Source: Caballeronia catudaia
Lineage (GTDB): Bacteria > Pseudomonadota > Gammaproteobacteria > Burkholderiales > Burkholderiaceae
Direction of reading: 5' to 3'
Length of the DNA: 64,000 nucleotides
Assembly (NCBI RefSeq): GCF_001544755.2
Contig: NZ_FCOF02000014.1
Span: forward strand, 62,001-126,000
The position numbers and the translations under genes are program-made. Positions 8,550 to 17,085 of this stretch are shown here, piece after piece. Each line of letters starts with the position of its first letter. Position 1 is the stretch's first letter. The notes under the pieces are model-generated. The model had not been told where the DNA came from. It saw only the letters and a list, made by a program, of their open reading frames with translations, and did not search any database.

Positions 8550-9446
8550 CTACCACAGCGCCTGACTCGTCAGCGCGAACTGCGCGAGCGTTTCATCGGC
8601 GGATGGCGTGCCGTTCAGCGCCATCTGCTCGATGGTGTCGACGAGCGGCAGCCCGAGCCCTTCGAGCCACGTCGAAAGGCCATAGCGCAGCGGTGTATCG
8701 ACGCGCACGAACATGCCCGCGTTCAGCGCGAGCCAATAGCTGATCAACGCCTTGGCGCGGCTCTGGTCCGGCGATTCGGGCGCGATCACGGGACCGATCA
8801 CATGGCCGTCGCCAAAACGCCGGAAGAGCGCGAAGCCGATCAGCTCGCCATCGCGATCGAGTGCGATGCCGCTCGACGTATCGAGCAATTCGGGCAGCAG
8901 CGCGGTGCGATCCAGTCCGCTCGCGCGCGACGCGAGATCGGCGAGGCGCGGCGTGTCCTTCGCGCCGATCGGCCGCAGCCGTTCGCCGGGCGGCAAGGAC
9001 ACGAGCGGCGGCTGAAACGCCGCGCCCTGATGTTGATGGATCGTATCGATGCGCGTGAAGCCGCGTGCCTCGCATAACGGCACGCCTTCGTTCGATGCAT
9101 GAATGAGCAGCATGCGCTGACCGAACTTCGCGATCGAACGATCGAGCAGTCCGCGCCCGATACCGCGCCGCTGATATTCCGGCGACACGATGAACATGCC
9201 GATCGTCGCGGCAGCCGCGCCGAACTCCCATGCGAGCGCCGTGCCGACGACCTGGCCCTGACCGTCGACCGCGGCGAAGCCATGACCGAGACGCGCCGCG
9301 AAGCGCAGGTCTTCGGCGCGATGCCGCCATTTGACGGAGGTGGTCAACGCGTGTGCAGCGGGAATGTCGTCGAGCGTGAAGGCCCGGTATTCGATCACAT
9401 CGTTCTTGTTTGAGTCGGGCACGCCGGCCTCCTCATCCTGAGACAT
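8550..9446 (-). CDS. GNAT-family N-acetyltransferase with YitH-type C-terminal domain
   Basis: A 298-residue protein. The N-terminal GNAT fold shows the acetyl-CoA loop (GMFIVSPEYQRRGIGRGLLDRSI, with the R/Q-x-x-G-x-G signature near residues 90-105). A second domain of about 130 residues resembles the Acetyltransf_18 (YitH/HseT) region. It is inserted in reverse orientation within module A, 1 base from the end of the convergent binding-protein gene. A paralog at 38288-39172 shares the opening TLDDIPAAHAL-VKW-HRA-D-RF. By family it transfers an acetyl group to an amine; the substrate is unknown, but linkage to amine oxidases and aldehyde dehydrogenases twice in one window suggests a catabolic role. 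Confidence 0.82.
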   Translation of the reverse strand: MSQDEEAGVPDSNKNDVIEYRAFTLDDIPAAHALTTSVKWRHRAEDLRFAARLGHGFAAVDGQGQVVGTALAWEFGAAAATIGMFIVSPEYQRRGIGRGLLDRSIAKFGQRMLLIHASNEGVPLCEARGFTRIDTIHQHQGAAFQPPLVSLPPGERLRPIGAKDTPRLADLASRASGLDRTALLPELLDTSSGIALDRDGELIGFALFRRFGDGHVIGPVIAPESPDQSRAKALISYWLALNAGMFVRVDTPLRYGLSTWLEGLGLPLVDTIEQMALNGTPSADETLAQFALTSQALW

Positions 9447-9454
9447 TTACCGTG

Positions 9455-9491
9455 ACTTTGACACCGCGCAGCGCGCATGGCTAGGACGATC
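9455..9491. promoter_or_regulatory. Bipartite element shared with the second GNAT gene
   Basis: ACTTTGACAC (9455-9464) and TAGGACGATC (9482-9491) are separated by 17 bases. The same two blocks, identical in sequence and spacing, lie at 39190-39226, upstream of the paralogous GNAT gene. The spacer is not conserved. It lies just upstream of the GNAT gene and about 170 bases before the divergent aldehyde dehydrogenase gene. It is probably an operator; the regulator is unknown. Confidence 0.55.
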
Positions 9492-9664
9492 TTCCTGTCC
9501 CGCACGGCGCTTGGGGCGCGCGCATGATGCAACGCAAAACAGCGGGTTATCGCGGCGAGAACACGCGCGCTGTGCTGAATCGGCAATTTTGTCAGCGAAA
9601 TATGCCGGCGCTCTGGTCCTACGATGAAGCCATGTCAACGCCACGTCCCGGAGGACTCACGCAT

Positions 9665-11143
9665 ATGGACCGTTTCGATCCCGCCAGCATCGGCATCAGG
9701 AGCGGGCATTTCATTGGCGGCGAACTGATCGATGCGGGCGCATCGCGTATCGACGTGTCGCGCCCGTCGGACGGCGTCGTCTATGCATCGGTGCCCATCG
9801 CCGATGAAGCGATGATCGACTACGCCGTGCAGAACGCATATAACGCGTTCAGACAGAGCGACTGGGCGCGGCGCGCGCCTCGCGAACGCGCACGCGTGCT
9901 GCGCAAGTTCGCCGATCTCGTCGCCGCCGATGCCGCCCATCTCGCGCCGCTCGAAGCGCTCGGATCGACGCGTCCCGTGCGCGATGCGTACAACTGGGAC
10001 GTGCCGTTCACCGCCGAAAGCATCCGCTTCTATGCGGAGTTCGCCGACAAGATCGGCGGCGATGTCGCGGCGACCGATCATCGTCATCTCGGCATGACGA
10101 TCGCCGAGCCGTATGGCGTGATCGGCGCGATCGCACCGTGGAATTTTCCGCTCGTGATGGGCATCTGGAAGACCGCGCCCGCGCTCGCGGCGGGCAATGC
10201 GGTGGTGCTGAAGCCTTCGGAGATGACGCCATTTTCCGCGCTGCGTCTTGCCCAACTCGCGCTCGAAGCGGGCGTGCCGCCAGGCATCTTCAACGTCGTT
10301 CAGGGCGATGGCCGCATCACCGGCGATGCGCTCGTGCGTCATCCGCGCATCGGCAAGGTGACGTTCACCGGATCGACGCGCACCGGCGCCGCGATCATGG
10401 CCGCGTGCGCGGAGACGGGCACGAAGCCGGTCACGCTCGAACTCGGCGGCAAGAGCCCGCAGATCGTATTCGCCGATGCGACGCGTATTGATGACGTGGC
10501 GCGGCGCATCGCGGGCGCGATCACCGGCAACGCGGGACAGGTGTGCGTCGCGGGCTCGCGGCTGCTCGTGCAACGCGCTATCGCCGATGAACTGATCGAG
10601 CGCATCGCGCATGTCTTCGGCGAGCTCAAGGCCGGACCGACATGGGCTGCGGGCACGACCTTGCCGCCGATCATCTCCGAGCCGCAGGCGCAGCGCATCG
10701 ACGGCATCGTTCAGCGCAGCATCGCGAATGGCGCGACCTTGCGTTGCGGCGGCCTGCGCGCGGATGCAGCGACGCCCGGCGCGTTCTACTCACCGACTCT
10801 GCTGTGCGATGTCACGCCGGAAAGCGAAGCCGTGCGCAGCGAGATCTTCGGCCCCGTGCTGACCGCGCAAGTCTTCGATACGGAAGAAGAAGCGCTCGAA
10901 CTCGCCTCGCATCCCGAATACGGTCTTGCCGCGGGCGTGCATACGGCGGATATCGGCCGCGCGCTGCGCATGGTGCGCGGCATCGAAGCGGGCACCGTAT
11001 GGGTTAACCGCTATGGCCGCACGAGCGACTTCGTGATTCCGACGGGCGGCTACAAGCGCTCGGGCATCGGCAAGGATCTCGGAAGGCAGGCGTATGAAGC
11101 GAATCTGCGCTTCAAGAGCGTGCTGATAGATAGCGAAGGATGA
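9665..11143 (+). CDS. NAD(P)-dependent aldehyde dehydrogenase
   Basis: A 492-residue ALDH-superfamily enzyme. The cofactor motif PWNFPLVMGIWKTAPALAAGNAVVLKPSE, catalytic Glu259 in LELGGKSP and nucleophile Cys294 in GNAGQVCVAGSR are all present, so it should be active. The ATG at 9665 is chosen because it has a strong GGAGG 9 bases upstream; the frame stays open further upstream but without a ribosome site. By family it oxidises an aldehyde to an acid in the cytoplasm, fitting the aldehyde left by the neighbouring FAD amine oxidase or demethylase. It is followed by the HAD gene after 208 bases that hold a dyad element. Confidence 0.9.
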   Translation: MDRFDPASIGIRSGHFIGGELIDAGASRIDVSRPSDGVVYASVPIADEAMIDYAVQNAYNAFRQSDWARRAPRERARVLRKFADLVAADAAHLAPLEALGSTRPVRDAYNWDVPFTAESIRFYAEFADKIGGDVAATDHRHLGMTIAEPYGVIGAIAPWNFPLVMGIWKTAPALAAGNAVVLKPSEMTPFSALRLAQLALEAGVPPGIFNVVQGDGRITGDALVRHPRIGKVTFTGSTRTGAAIMAACAETGTKPVTLELGGKSPQIVFADATRIDDVARRIAGAITGNAGQVCVAGSRLLVQRAIADELIERIAHVFGELKAGPTWAAGTTLPPIISEPQAQRIDGIVQRSIANGATLRCGGLRADAATPGAFYSPTLLCDVTPESEAVRSEIFGPVLTAQVFDTEEEALELASHPEYGLAAGVHTADIGRALRMVRGIEAGTVWVNRYGRTSDFVIPTGGYKRSGIGKDLGRQAYEANLRFKSVLIDSEG

Positions 11144-11177
11144 GCGAAGGTTGACAAGCACGATCGTTCAAAAAACA

Positions 11178-11199
11178 CGCCGCATTTTGTGCTGCGGCG
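11178..11199. promoter_or_regulatory. Dyad element sharing a 15-mer with 37337-37351
   Basis: A 6-base inverted repeat (CGCCGC / GCGGCG) flanks an AT-rich centre. The core GCATTTTGTGCTGCG at 11182-11196 is identical to 37337-37351, where it again lies within an inverted repeat. It sits about 155 bases upstream of the HAD gene. No U-run follows on either strand, so an operator is more likely than a terminator; an AT-rich centre between GC arms fits Lrp/AsnC-type sites. Confidence 0.45.
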
Positions 11200-11351
11200 A
11201 TGCCTCAAAACGCATGAGTTATAGCGCCGCGAGGCACGCATTCGACGCCATCAGTCATTTTTGCCCTGTTTAAATTTTCCTTAACGATTCGCTGTTCCTC
11301 GTTTTCAACACTGAACTCCGCACGGGTTCATCACACGACAGGACTGACACC

Positions 11352-12020
11352 ATGATCGATTTCGAGCCGAAGTACATCACCTTCGACTGCTACGGCACGC
11401 TGACGAAGTTCCGCATGGCCGACATGGCCCGGGAGATGTACGGCGACCGCCTGCAAGGCGACGACCTGGAGCAATTCGTCAAGTTCTTCTCGGGCTATCG
11501 CCGCGACGAAGTGCTCGGCGCATGGAAACCCTATCGCGACGTGATCGTCAATTCGGTGCGCCGCACGTGCGAGCGCATGAATGTGGAATTCAACGAAGCC
11601 GAAGCCGAAAAGTACTACCTCGCCGTGCCGACGTGGGGTCCGCATCCGGACGTGCCGGAAGGCCTTTCGCGCCTGGCGAAGAAGTACAAGCTCGTGATTC
11701 TGTCGAACGCATCCAACGATCAGATTCAAAGCAACGTCGACAAGCTCGGCGCGCCGTTTCATCGCGTGTTCACGGCGCAGCAGGCGCAGTCGTACAAGCC
11801 GCGCATGCAGGGTTTCGAGTACATGTTCGACCAGTTGAATTGCAATCCGGAAGACGTGCTGCACGTTTCGTCGAGCCTGCGTTATGACCTGATGACCGCG
11901 CACGACCTGGGCATCAAGCACAAGGCGTTCGTCAAGCGCGGCCACGAGCCGGGCACGCCGTACTACGAGTATTACGAAGTGGACACCATCGGCGACCTCG
12001 CCACGCAGCTCGGTCTGTAA
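11352..12020 (+). CDS. HAD-superfamily hydrolase, haloacid dehalogenase type II-like
   Basis: A 222-residue HAD protein with nucleophile Asp in TFDCYGTLTKF, motif II Ser in VILSNAS and the Lys of YKPRMQGF. Layout and length match type II (S)-2-haloacid dehalogenases. However, the segment HVSSSLRYD has Leu where characterised dehalogenases carry a conserved Asn (S-x-N-x-x-D), so dehalogenation of haloacids is doubtful. It immediately precedes the FAD oxidoreductase gene (22-base gap), and the same HAD + FAD oxidase order recurs at 24311/25030. An auxiliary role in the oxidation pathway is inferred. Confidence 0.8.
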   Translation: MIDFEPKYITFDCYGTLTKFRMADMAREMYGDRLQGDDLEQFVKFFSGYRRDEVLGAWKPYRDVIVNSVRRTCERMNVEFNEAEAEKYYLAVPTWGPHPDVPEGLSRLAKKYKLVILSNASNDQIQSNVDKLGAPFHRVFTAQQAQSYKPRMQGFEYMFDQLNCNPEDVLHVSSSLRYDLMTAHDLGIKHKAFVKRGHEPGTPYYEYYEVDTIGDLATQLGL

Positions 12021-12042
12021 CACCCTCCACTTCTCGCTGGCA

Positions 12043-13323
12043 ATGCCGATGAAACTCGACTCCTACTGGCTCGATAGCGCGCCCGCGATGACGTCCGCGT
12101 GCGAAGGCCCGGCCGATGGTCAGGCCGACGTCGCCGTGATCGGCGGCGGGTTCACGGGTCTCTCGGCGGCGCTCGCGTTGGGCAAGCGCGGCGCGTCGGT
12201 CGTCGTGCTCGATGCGGGGCGCATCGGCGGCGGCGCGTCGGGGCGCAATGGCGGCCAGTGCAATACGGGCGTCGCGCAGGACTACGCGGCGCTGCGCGCG
12301 CAACTCGGTGTCGAGCGCGCGCAAGGCTGTTATCGCGCATATGCGGCGGCGGTCGATACCGTCGAGCGTCTGATCAAGGAAGAAGGCATCCATTGCGACT
12401 ATCTCGCGTCGGGCAAGCTGAAGCTCGCCGCGAAGCCGCATCATCTCGATCACATCGCGAAGACCGCCGAACTGATTCGACGGGAAGTCGATCCCGACAT
12501 CGATCTGCTCGATCGCGAGCAGGTCCGCAGCGAAGTGCAATCGGACGCGTTCTACGGCGGCTTGCTGCAACGTCACGGCGGTCAGATGCACATGGGCAAG
12601 TTCGCGGCCGGCCTCGCGCAAGCGGCAGTGCGGCAAGGCGCGCGTCTTTACGAACATGCCGAAGTGACGGCGATCGCGAAGGAAGGCAGCGCGTATCGCA
12701 TCGACTCGAAGCGCGGCACGCTGCGCGCAAAACAGGTATTGATCGCGACGGGGCCTTCGAAGCACGGTCCGTTCGCGTGGTATCGGCGCAGGCTCGCGCC
12801 GGTCGGCTCGTTCATCATCGTGACGGAGCCGCTGCCCGAGGACCGGCTGAACCGGCTGCTGCCGAACCGGCGCTCGTACACGACGAGCCGTCTGATGCAC
12901 AACTATTTTCGCGTCACGCCCGATGCGCGTTTGCTGCTCGGCGGGCGCGCGCGTTTCACCGCGTCGGAGCGTCCATCGGATGCGAAAAGCGGACGCATTC
13001 TGCAAGCCAATCTCGCAGCGATTTTTCCGGCGCTGGCCAACGTGCGCATCGACTATTGCTGGGGCGGTCTCGTCGATATAACGGCGGACCGCCTGCCGCG
13101 CGCGGGCCAGCACGACGGCATCTATTTCTCGATGGGCTACAGCGGCCACGGCACGCAGATGTCGACGCACATGGGCCAGGTCATGGCCGACGTGATGAAC
13201 GGCAACGCGGACGCGAATCCGTGGCGCGATTTCGACTGGCCCGCGATTCCGGGCCATACGGGAAAGCCCTGGTTTCTGCCGCTCGTCGGCGCGTATTACT
13301 CGATCAAAGACGTGTTCTATTGA
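12043..13323 (+). CDS. FAD-dependent amine oxidoreductase (DAO/PuuB-like)
   Basis: A 426-residue DAO-family flavoenzyme. The dinucleotide-binding motif is VAVIGGGFTGLSAALALGKRGASVVVLDA (about residues 30-57), followed by GGGASGRNGGQCNTG and a C-terminal GYSGHGTQMSTHMGQVMADVM. The opening SYWLDSA and general layout match gamma-glutamylputrescine oxidase-like proteins, which oxidise a secondary or primary amine to an aldehyde with O2 or a quinone. Together with the upstream ALDH this gives an amine-to-acid route. A paralog lies at 25030. An octamer tandem repeat starts one base after the stop codon. Confidence 0.88.
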   Translation: MPMKLDSYWLDSAPAMTSACEGPADGQADVAVIGGGFTGLSAALALGKRGASVVVLDAGRIGGGASGRNGGQCNTGVAQDYAALRAQLGVERAQGCYRAYAAAVDTVERLIKEEGIHCDYLASGKLKLAAKPHHLDHIAKTAELIRREVDPDIDLLDREQVRSEVQSDAFYGGLLQRHGGQMHMGKFAAGLAQAAVRQGARLYEHAEVTAIAKEGSAYRIDSKRGTLRAKQVLIATGPSKHGPFAWYRRRLAPVGSFIIVTEPLPEDRLNRLLPNRRSYTTSRLMHNYFRVTPDARLLLGGRARFTASERPSDAKSGRILQANLAAIFPALANVRIDYCWGGLVDITADRLPRAGQHDGIYFSMGYSGHGTQMSTHMGQVMADVMNGNADANPWRDFDWPAIPGHTGKPWFLPLVGAYYSIKDVFY

Positions 13324-13324
13324 G

Positions 13325-13420
13325 GCATCGAAGCATCGAAGCATCGAAGCATCGAAGCATCGAAACATCGAAACATCGAAACATCGAAACATCGAAGCAT
13401 CGAAGCATCGAAGCATCGAA
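13325..13420. repeat. 12-copy tandem octamer (RCATCGAA)
   Basis: Twelve perfect 8-base units run without interruption from 13325 to 13420: five GCATCGAA, four ACATCGAA, then three GCATCGAA, with a partial unit following. The array begins one base after the stop of the FAD oxidase and ends 72 bases before the start of the binding protein gene. Block-wise arrangement of the G and A variants indicates expansion by replication slippage. It lies between genes, so copy-number change would alter spacing or transcript structure rather than a reading frame. Confidence 0.95.
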
Positions 13421-13492
13421 GCAAAGACAGGCGGCCTAGATTCCAAAACGAAGCCGTCGACAATATCCACAGTCCCTATCGCGGAGAAGTTC

Positions 13493-15115
13493 ATGAGCAT
13501 CGACAAATCGCCCGAAGCACTCGCCCATGCCGATGCAGGCACACGGCTCGAAGAACTGACGCGCCGTGGCGCGTCGCGGCGCAACGTCCTGCGCGCGATG
13601 GCCGCGGGCGGACTGCTCTCCGTGACCGGCGCGGGCCTTCTCACCGCGAGCGGCGCGGCGTTCGCGCAGGACAAGCCGAAGCAGGGCGGACGCATCCTCG
13701 TGGCGACGCAGTCGTCTTCCGCCGCCGATACGCTCGATCCCGCCAAGGGCTCGCTCGGCACCGATTACGCCCGCGCGTTCATGTTCTACAGCGGCCTCAC
13801 CGAACTCGACAATCATCTCGGCGCGAAGATGGCGCTCGCCGAATCGCTCGAAACGAAAGATGCGACCGTGTGGGTCGCGAAGCTTCGCAGCGGCGTGCAG
13901 TTCCACGACGGCAAGTCGCTCACGCCGCAGGACATCATCTATTCGCTGATGCGCCACAAGGACCCGGCGATCGGCTCGAAGGCGAAGACGCTCGCCGATC
14001 AGTTCAAGGAAGTCAAGGCGACCGGCCCGAACGAGGTGACCATCACGCTGACGGGCGCGAACGCCGATCTGCCCGTGATCCTGGCCGACTCGCATTTCCT
14101 CATCATCAAGGACGGCACGACGGACTTCAAGACGGCTGTCGGCACGGGACCGTTCAAGGTCAAGGAATTCGCGCCGGGCGTGCGCACCATTGGCGTGCGC
14201 AACGAGAAGTACTGGAAGCCGGGCATGCCGCATCTGGACGAAGTGGAGCTCATCGGCATCGCGGACGAACCGGCGCGCGTGAATGCGCTCATCTCGGGCG
14301 ACGTGCAGCTCATCAACGCGGTGAGCGCGCGTTCGACCGAGCGCATCAAGGGCACGCAGGGTTTCACGGTGCTCGAAACGAAGACGGGTCAGTACACCGA
14401 TCTCATCATGCGCGACGATGGCGGCATCACGGGCAACGCGGACTTCCGCCGCGGCATGATGTATCTGATGGACCGCGAGCAGATGCGCAAGACGATCTTC
14501 CGCGGCTATGGCGCGATCGGCAACGATCAGCCGATCGATCCGAGCAACAAGTACTTCATGTCGGGCCTGCCGCAGCGCGCATTCGATCCCGAGAAGGCGA
14601 AATTCCACTTCCAGAAGGCGAAGGTCGGCAACACGCCGATTCAACTGTACGCATCGCCGGCGGCGGAAGGCTCCGTCGAAATGGCCGTGTTGATGCAGCA
14701 GGTCGCGCCGCAGGCGGGCATCAATCTGCAAGTGATCCGCGTGCCGTCCGATGGCTATTGGTCGAATCACTGGATGAAGCATCCGCTCGGCTTCGGCAAC
14801 ATCAATGCACGTCCGAGCGCGGACGTCATCTTCACGCAGTTCTTCAAGTCCGATGCGCCGTGGAACGAAGCCAACTGGAAGAGCGAGCAGTTCGATCAGT
14901 TGCTGGTCAGCGCGCGCGGCGAGCCGGACGACGCGAAGCGCAAGAAGATCTACGGTGACATGCAGGAGCTCGTGCACACGGACGGCGGCATCGGCATTCC
15001 GATGTTCCAGAGCTCGCTCGACGCCCACACGACGAAGTTGAAAGGTCTCGGCGGCATTCCGCTCGCGGGCCTGATGGGCTGGATGTTCGCGGAGAACGTG
15101 TGGCTCGAAGCGTGA
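13493..15115 (+). CDS. ABC transporter solute-binding protein, family 5, Tat-exported
   Basis: A 540-residue SBP_bac_5 protein with a twin-arginine signal (SRRNVLRAMAAGGLLSVTGAGLL, cleavage near AFAQD at about residue 60) and the family segment LRSGVQFHDGKSLTPQDIIYSLMRHKDPA. GGAGAA precedes the ATG. It is followed by the two permeases and the double ATPase, so it is the direct binding subunit of that importer. The paralog at 6980 probably serves the same membrane complex with a different ligand preference. Family 5 ligands include peptides, opines and nickel; the neighbouring opine-oxidase-like subunits make an opine or N-substituted amino acid attractive, but this is inference. Confidence 0.9.
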   Translation: MSIDKSPEALAHADAGTRLEELTRRGASRRNVLRAMAAGGLLSVTGAGLLTASGAAFAQDKPKQGGRILVATQSSSAADTLDPAKGSLGTDYARAFMFYSGLTELDNHLGAKMALAESLETKDATVWVAKLRSGVQFHDGKSLTPQDIIYSLMRHKDPAIGSKAKTLADQFKEVKATGPNEVTITLTGANADLPVILADSHFLIIKDGTTDFKTAVGTGPFKVKEFAPGVRTIGVRNEKYWKPGMPHLDEVELIGIADEPARVNALISGDVQLINAVSARSTERIKGTQGFTVLETKTGQYTDLIMRDDGGITGNADFRRGMMYLMDREQMRKTIFRGYGAIGNDQPIDPSNKYFMSGLPQRAFDPEKAKFHFQKAKVGNTPIQLYASPAAEGSVEMAVLMQQVAPQAGINLQVIRVPSDGYWSNHWMKHPLGFGNINARPSADVIFTQFFKSDAPWNEANWKSEQFDQLLVSARGEPDDAKRKKIYGDMQELVHTDGGIGIPMFQSSLDAHTTKLKGLGGIPLAGLMGWMFAENVWLEA

Positions 15116-15199
15116 ACGCGGTGTAAGCGGGGCGCGCGCCGTCATGTGCAACAGCGACGGCGCGCGATATGAACCCTTCAAAACGAGAGGCGATATCCG

Positions 15200-16156
15200 A
15201 TGAAAGTTCATGCGCAACGACTCGTCGCCGCGCGCTTCGGCCTCGCGCTGCTCACGCTCCTGATCGTGTCGATGGTCGTGTTCGGCATTACCGGTCTCTT
15301 GCCGGGCGATGCCGCGCAGCAGGCGCTCGGCCAGGCCGCGACGCCCGAGCAGGTGGAAGCGCTGCGACATCAGTTCGGCCTCGATCAGCCCGCGATCACG
15401 CGTTACGTGCAGTGGCTCGTGCATGTCGTGACGGGCAACTTCGGCACGTCGCTGTCGAACAATCTGCCCGTGAGTGAGCTGATCGCGACACGTCTGCCGA
15501 ACTCGCTCGTGCTCGCCGGACTCACGGCGCTCGTCTCCGTGCCGGTCGCGCTTTTCATCGGCATTGCATCGGCGATGTATCGCGGCTCGCTCCTCGATCG
15601 CACGCTCAACGTCGTCACGCTGTCGACGGTCGCCGTGCCGGAGTTTCTCGTCGCGACCATCGCCGTGCTCATCTTCGCGGTGAAGCTGCGCTGGCTGCCG
15701 GCGTTGTCGTACCTGTCGGATGTGTCGTCGTTCGGCGCGCTCCTGCGCACTTACGCGATGCCGGTGATGACGCTCTGCTGCGTGATCGTCGCGCAGATGG
15801 CGCGCATGACGCGCGCGGCGGTGCTCGATCAACTGAACGCGTCGTATGTGGAAATGGCGGTGCTCAAGGGCGCTTCGCCCATGCGCGTCGTGTTGCGGCA
15901 TGTGTTGCCGAACACCATCGGGCCGATTGCGAACGCGGTCGCGCTGAGCCTCTCGTATCTGTTCGGCGGCGTGGTGATCGTCGAATCGATCTTCAATTAT
16001 CCCGGTCTCGCGAGTCTCATGGTCGATGCCGTCACGAACCGCGACATGCCGCTCGTACAGGGCTGCGTGATGGTGTTCTGCGCGGCGTATCTGTCGCTCG
16101 TGCTCATCGCCGATCTGGCTCAGATCGTCTCCAACCCGAGGCTGCGTCAACGATGA
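15200..16156 (+). CDS. ABC transporter permease (DppB type)
   Basis: A 318-residue inner-membrane permease with about six transmembrane helices. The first loop GDAAQQALGQAATPEQVEALRHQFGLDQPAITRYVQWL is typical of DppB/OppB. The EAA loop contacting the ATPase reads ASYVEMAVLKGASPMRVVLRHVLPNTIGPI. A GAGAGG ribosome site lies before the ATG. Its 3' end overlaps the second permease by 4 bases (ATGA), indicating coupled translation. It forms the pore with the next gene product. Confidence 0.92.
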   Translation: MKVHAQRLVAARFGLALLTLLIVSMVVFGITGLLPGDAAQQALGQAATPEQVEALRHQFGLDQPAITRYVQWLVHVVTGNFGTSLSNNLPVSELIATRLPNSLVLAGLTALVSVPVALFIGIASAMYRGSLLDRTLNVVTLSTVAVPEFLVATIAVLIFAVKLRWLPALSYLSDVSSFGALLRTYAMPVMTLCCVIVAQMARMTRAAVLDQLNASYVEMAVLKGASPMRVVLRHVLPNTIGPIANAVALSLSYLFGGVVIVESIFNYPGLASLMVDAVTNRDMPLVQGCVMVFCAAYLSLVLIADLAQIVSNPRLRQR

Positions 16157-17085
16157 ATCGGAACGTCTCTTCACACGCCACGACCGTGATATACGATCAA
16201 CCGCCAGCCGACGCGCCACAAGAACAAGCGCCCGCCGCCGTCAGACGCAGCGCGTTGAGCCGGCTCGTGCATCGCTTCTCGGTGCTCGGGCTGATCGGTC
16301 TTTTCATCGTGATCTTCTGGCTCGCCATTGCGTTCATCGGGCCGGTCGTCGCGCCCTACAAAGGCGGCGCGTTCACATCGACGGAAATCTTCGGCTCGTA
16401 TAGCGCGGCGCATCTGCTCGGCACCGACTATCTCGGCCGCGACATGCTGAGCCGCATTCTCTACGGCACGCAATACACGGTCGGCCTCGCGCTCGCATCG
16501 ACCGTGGCGGCGAGCGTCATCGGCACGTTCTTCGGTCTGGTCGCGGCGGTGTCGGGCCGCTGGGTCGATGAAGTGCTGAGCCGTCTCTTCGATGCGCTCA
16601 TCTCGATCCCGAGCAAGATTCTCGCGCTCGTGGTGATCGCGGCGTTCGGCTCGTCCATTCCGATGCTGATGATGGTCGCCGCGCTCGCGTATATCCCCGG
16701 CGCGTTCCGCATCTCGCGTTCGCTCGCGGTGAACATCATGACGCTCGAATACGTGCAGGTCGCGAAGGCGCGCGGCGAAAAGCTGTTCTATATCGCGCGC
16801 GTGGAAGTGCTGCCCAACATGATTCATCCGATGCTCGCGGACTTCGGCCTGCGCTTCGTGTTCATCGTGCTGCTGCTCTCGGGCCTGAGCTTCCTCGGCC
16901 TCGGCGTGCAGCCGCCGAATGCGGACTGGGGCTCGCTCGTGCGCGAGAACATCGGCGGTCTTGCTGAAGGCGCGCCCGCCGTGCTGATGCCAGCGGTTGC
17001 GATCGCGACGCTCACGGTCGGCGTGAATCTGCTTATCGACAGTCTGCGTCGTCATGGCGCGCGCTCGCAGGGAGGCGGCCAGTGA
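16153..17085 (+). CDS. ABC transporter permease (DppC type)
   Basis: A 310-residue permease with a hydrophilic N-terminal tail (about 35 residues), then six predicted membrane segments. The DppC signature LLGTDYLGRDMLSRILYGTQYTVGLAL and the EAA loop LEYVQVAKARGEKLFYIARVEVLPNMIHPM are present. It overlaps its neighbours by 4 bases on both sides, so permease, permease and ATPase are made in a coupled fashion. Confidence 0.92.
   Translation: MNRNVSSHATTVIYDQPPADAPQEQAPAAVRRSALSRLVHRFSVLGLIGLFIVIFWLAIAFIGPVVAPYKGGAFTSTEIFGSYSAAHLLGTDYLGRDMLSRILYGTQYTVGLALASTVAASVIGTFFGLVAAVSGRWVDEVLSRLFDALISIPSKILALVVIAAFGSSIPMLMMVAALAYIPGAFRISRSLAVNIMTLEYVQVAKARGEKLFYIARVEVLPNMIHPMLADFGLRFVFIVLLLSGLSFLGLGVQPPNADWGSLVRENIGGLAEGAPAVLMPAVAIATLTVGVNLLIDSLRRHGARSQGGGQ

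Noticed and set aside
13325..13420. Possible CRISPR-like array
   Set aside because: Units are 8 bases with no spacers; it is a simple tandem repeat and there are no cas genes.
13436..16219. A minus-strand open frame of more than 900 codons
   Set aside because: It lies wholly opposite the binding-protein and permease genes, has an Arg/His-rich composition typical of reverse readings of high-GC genes, and matches no family.
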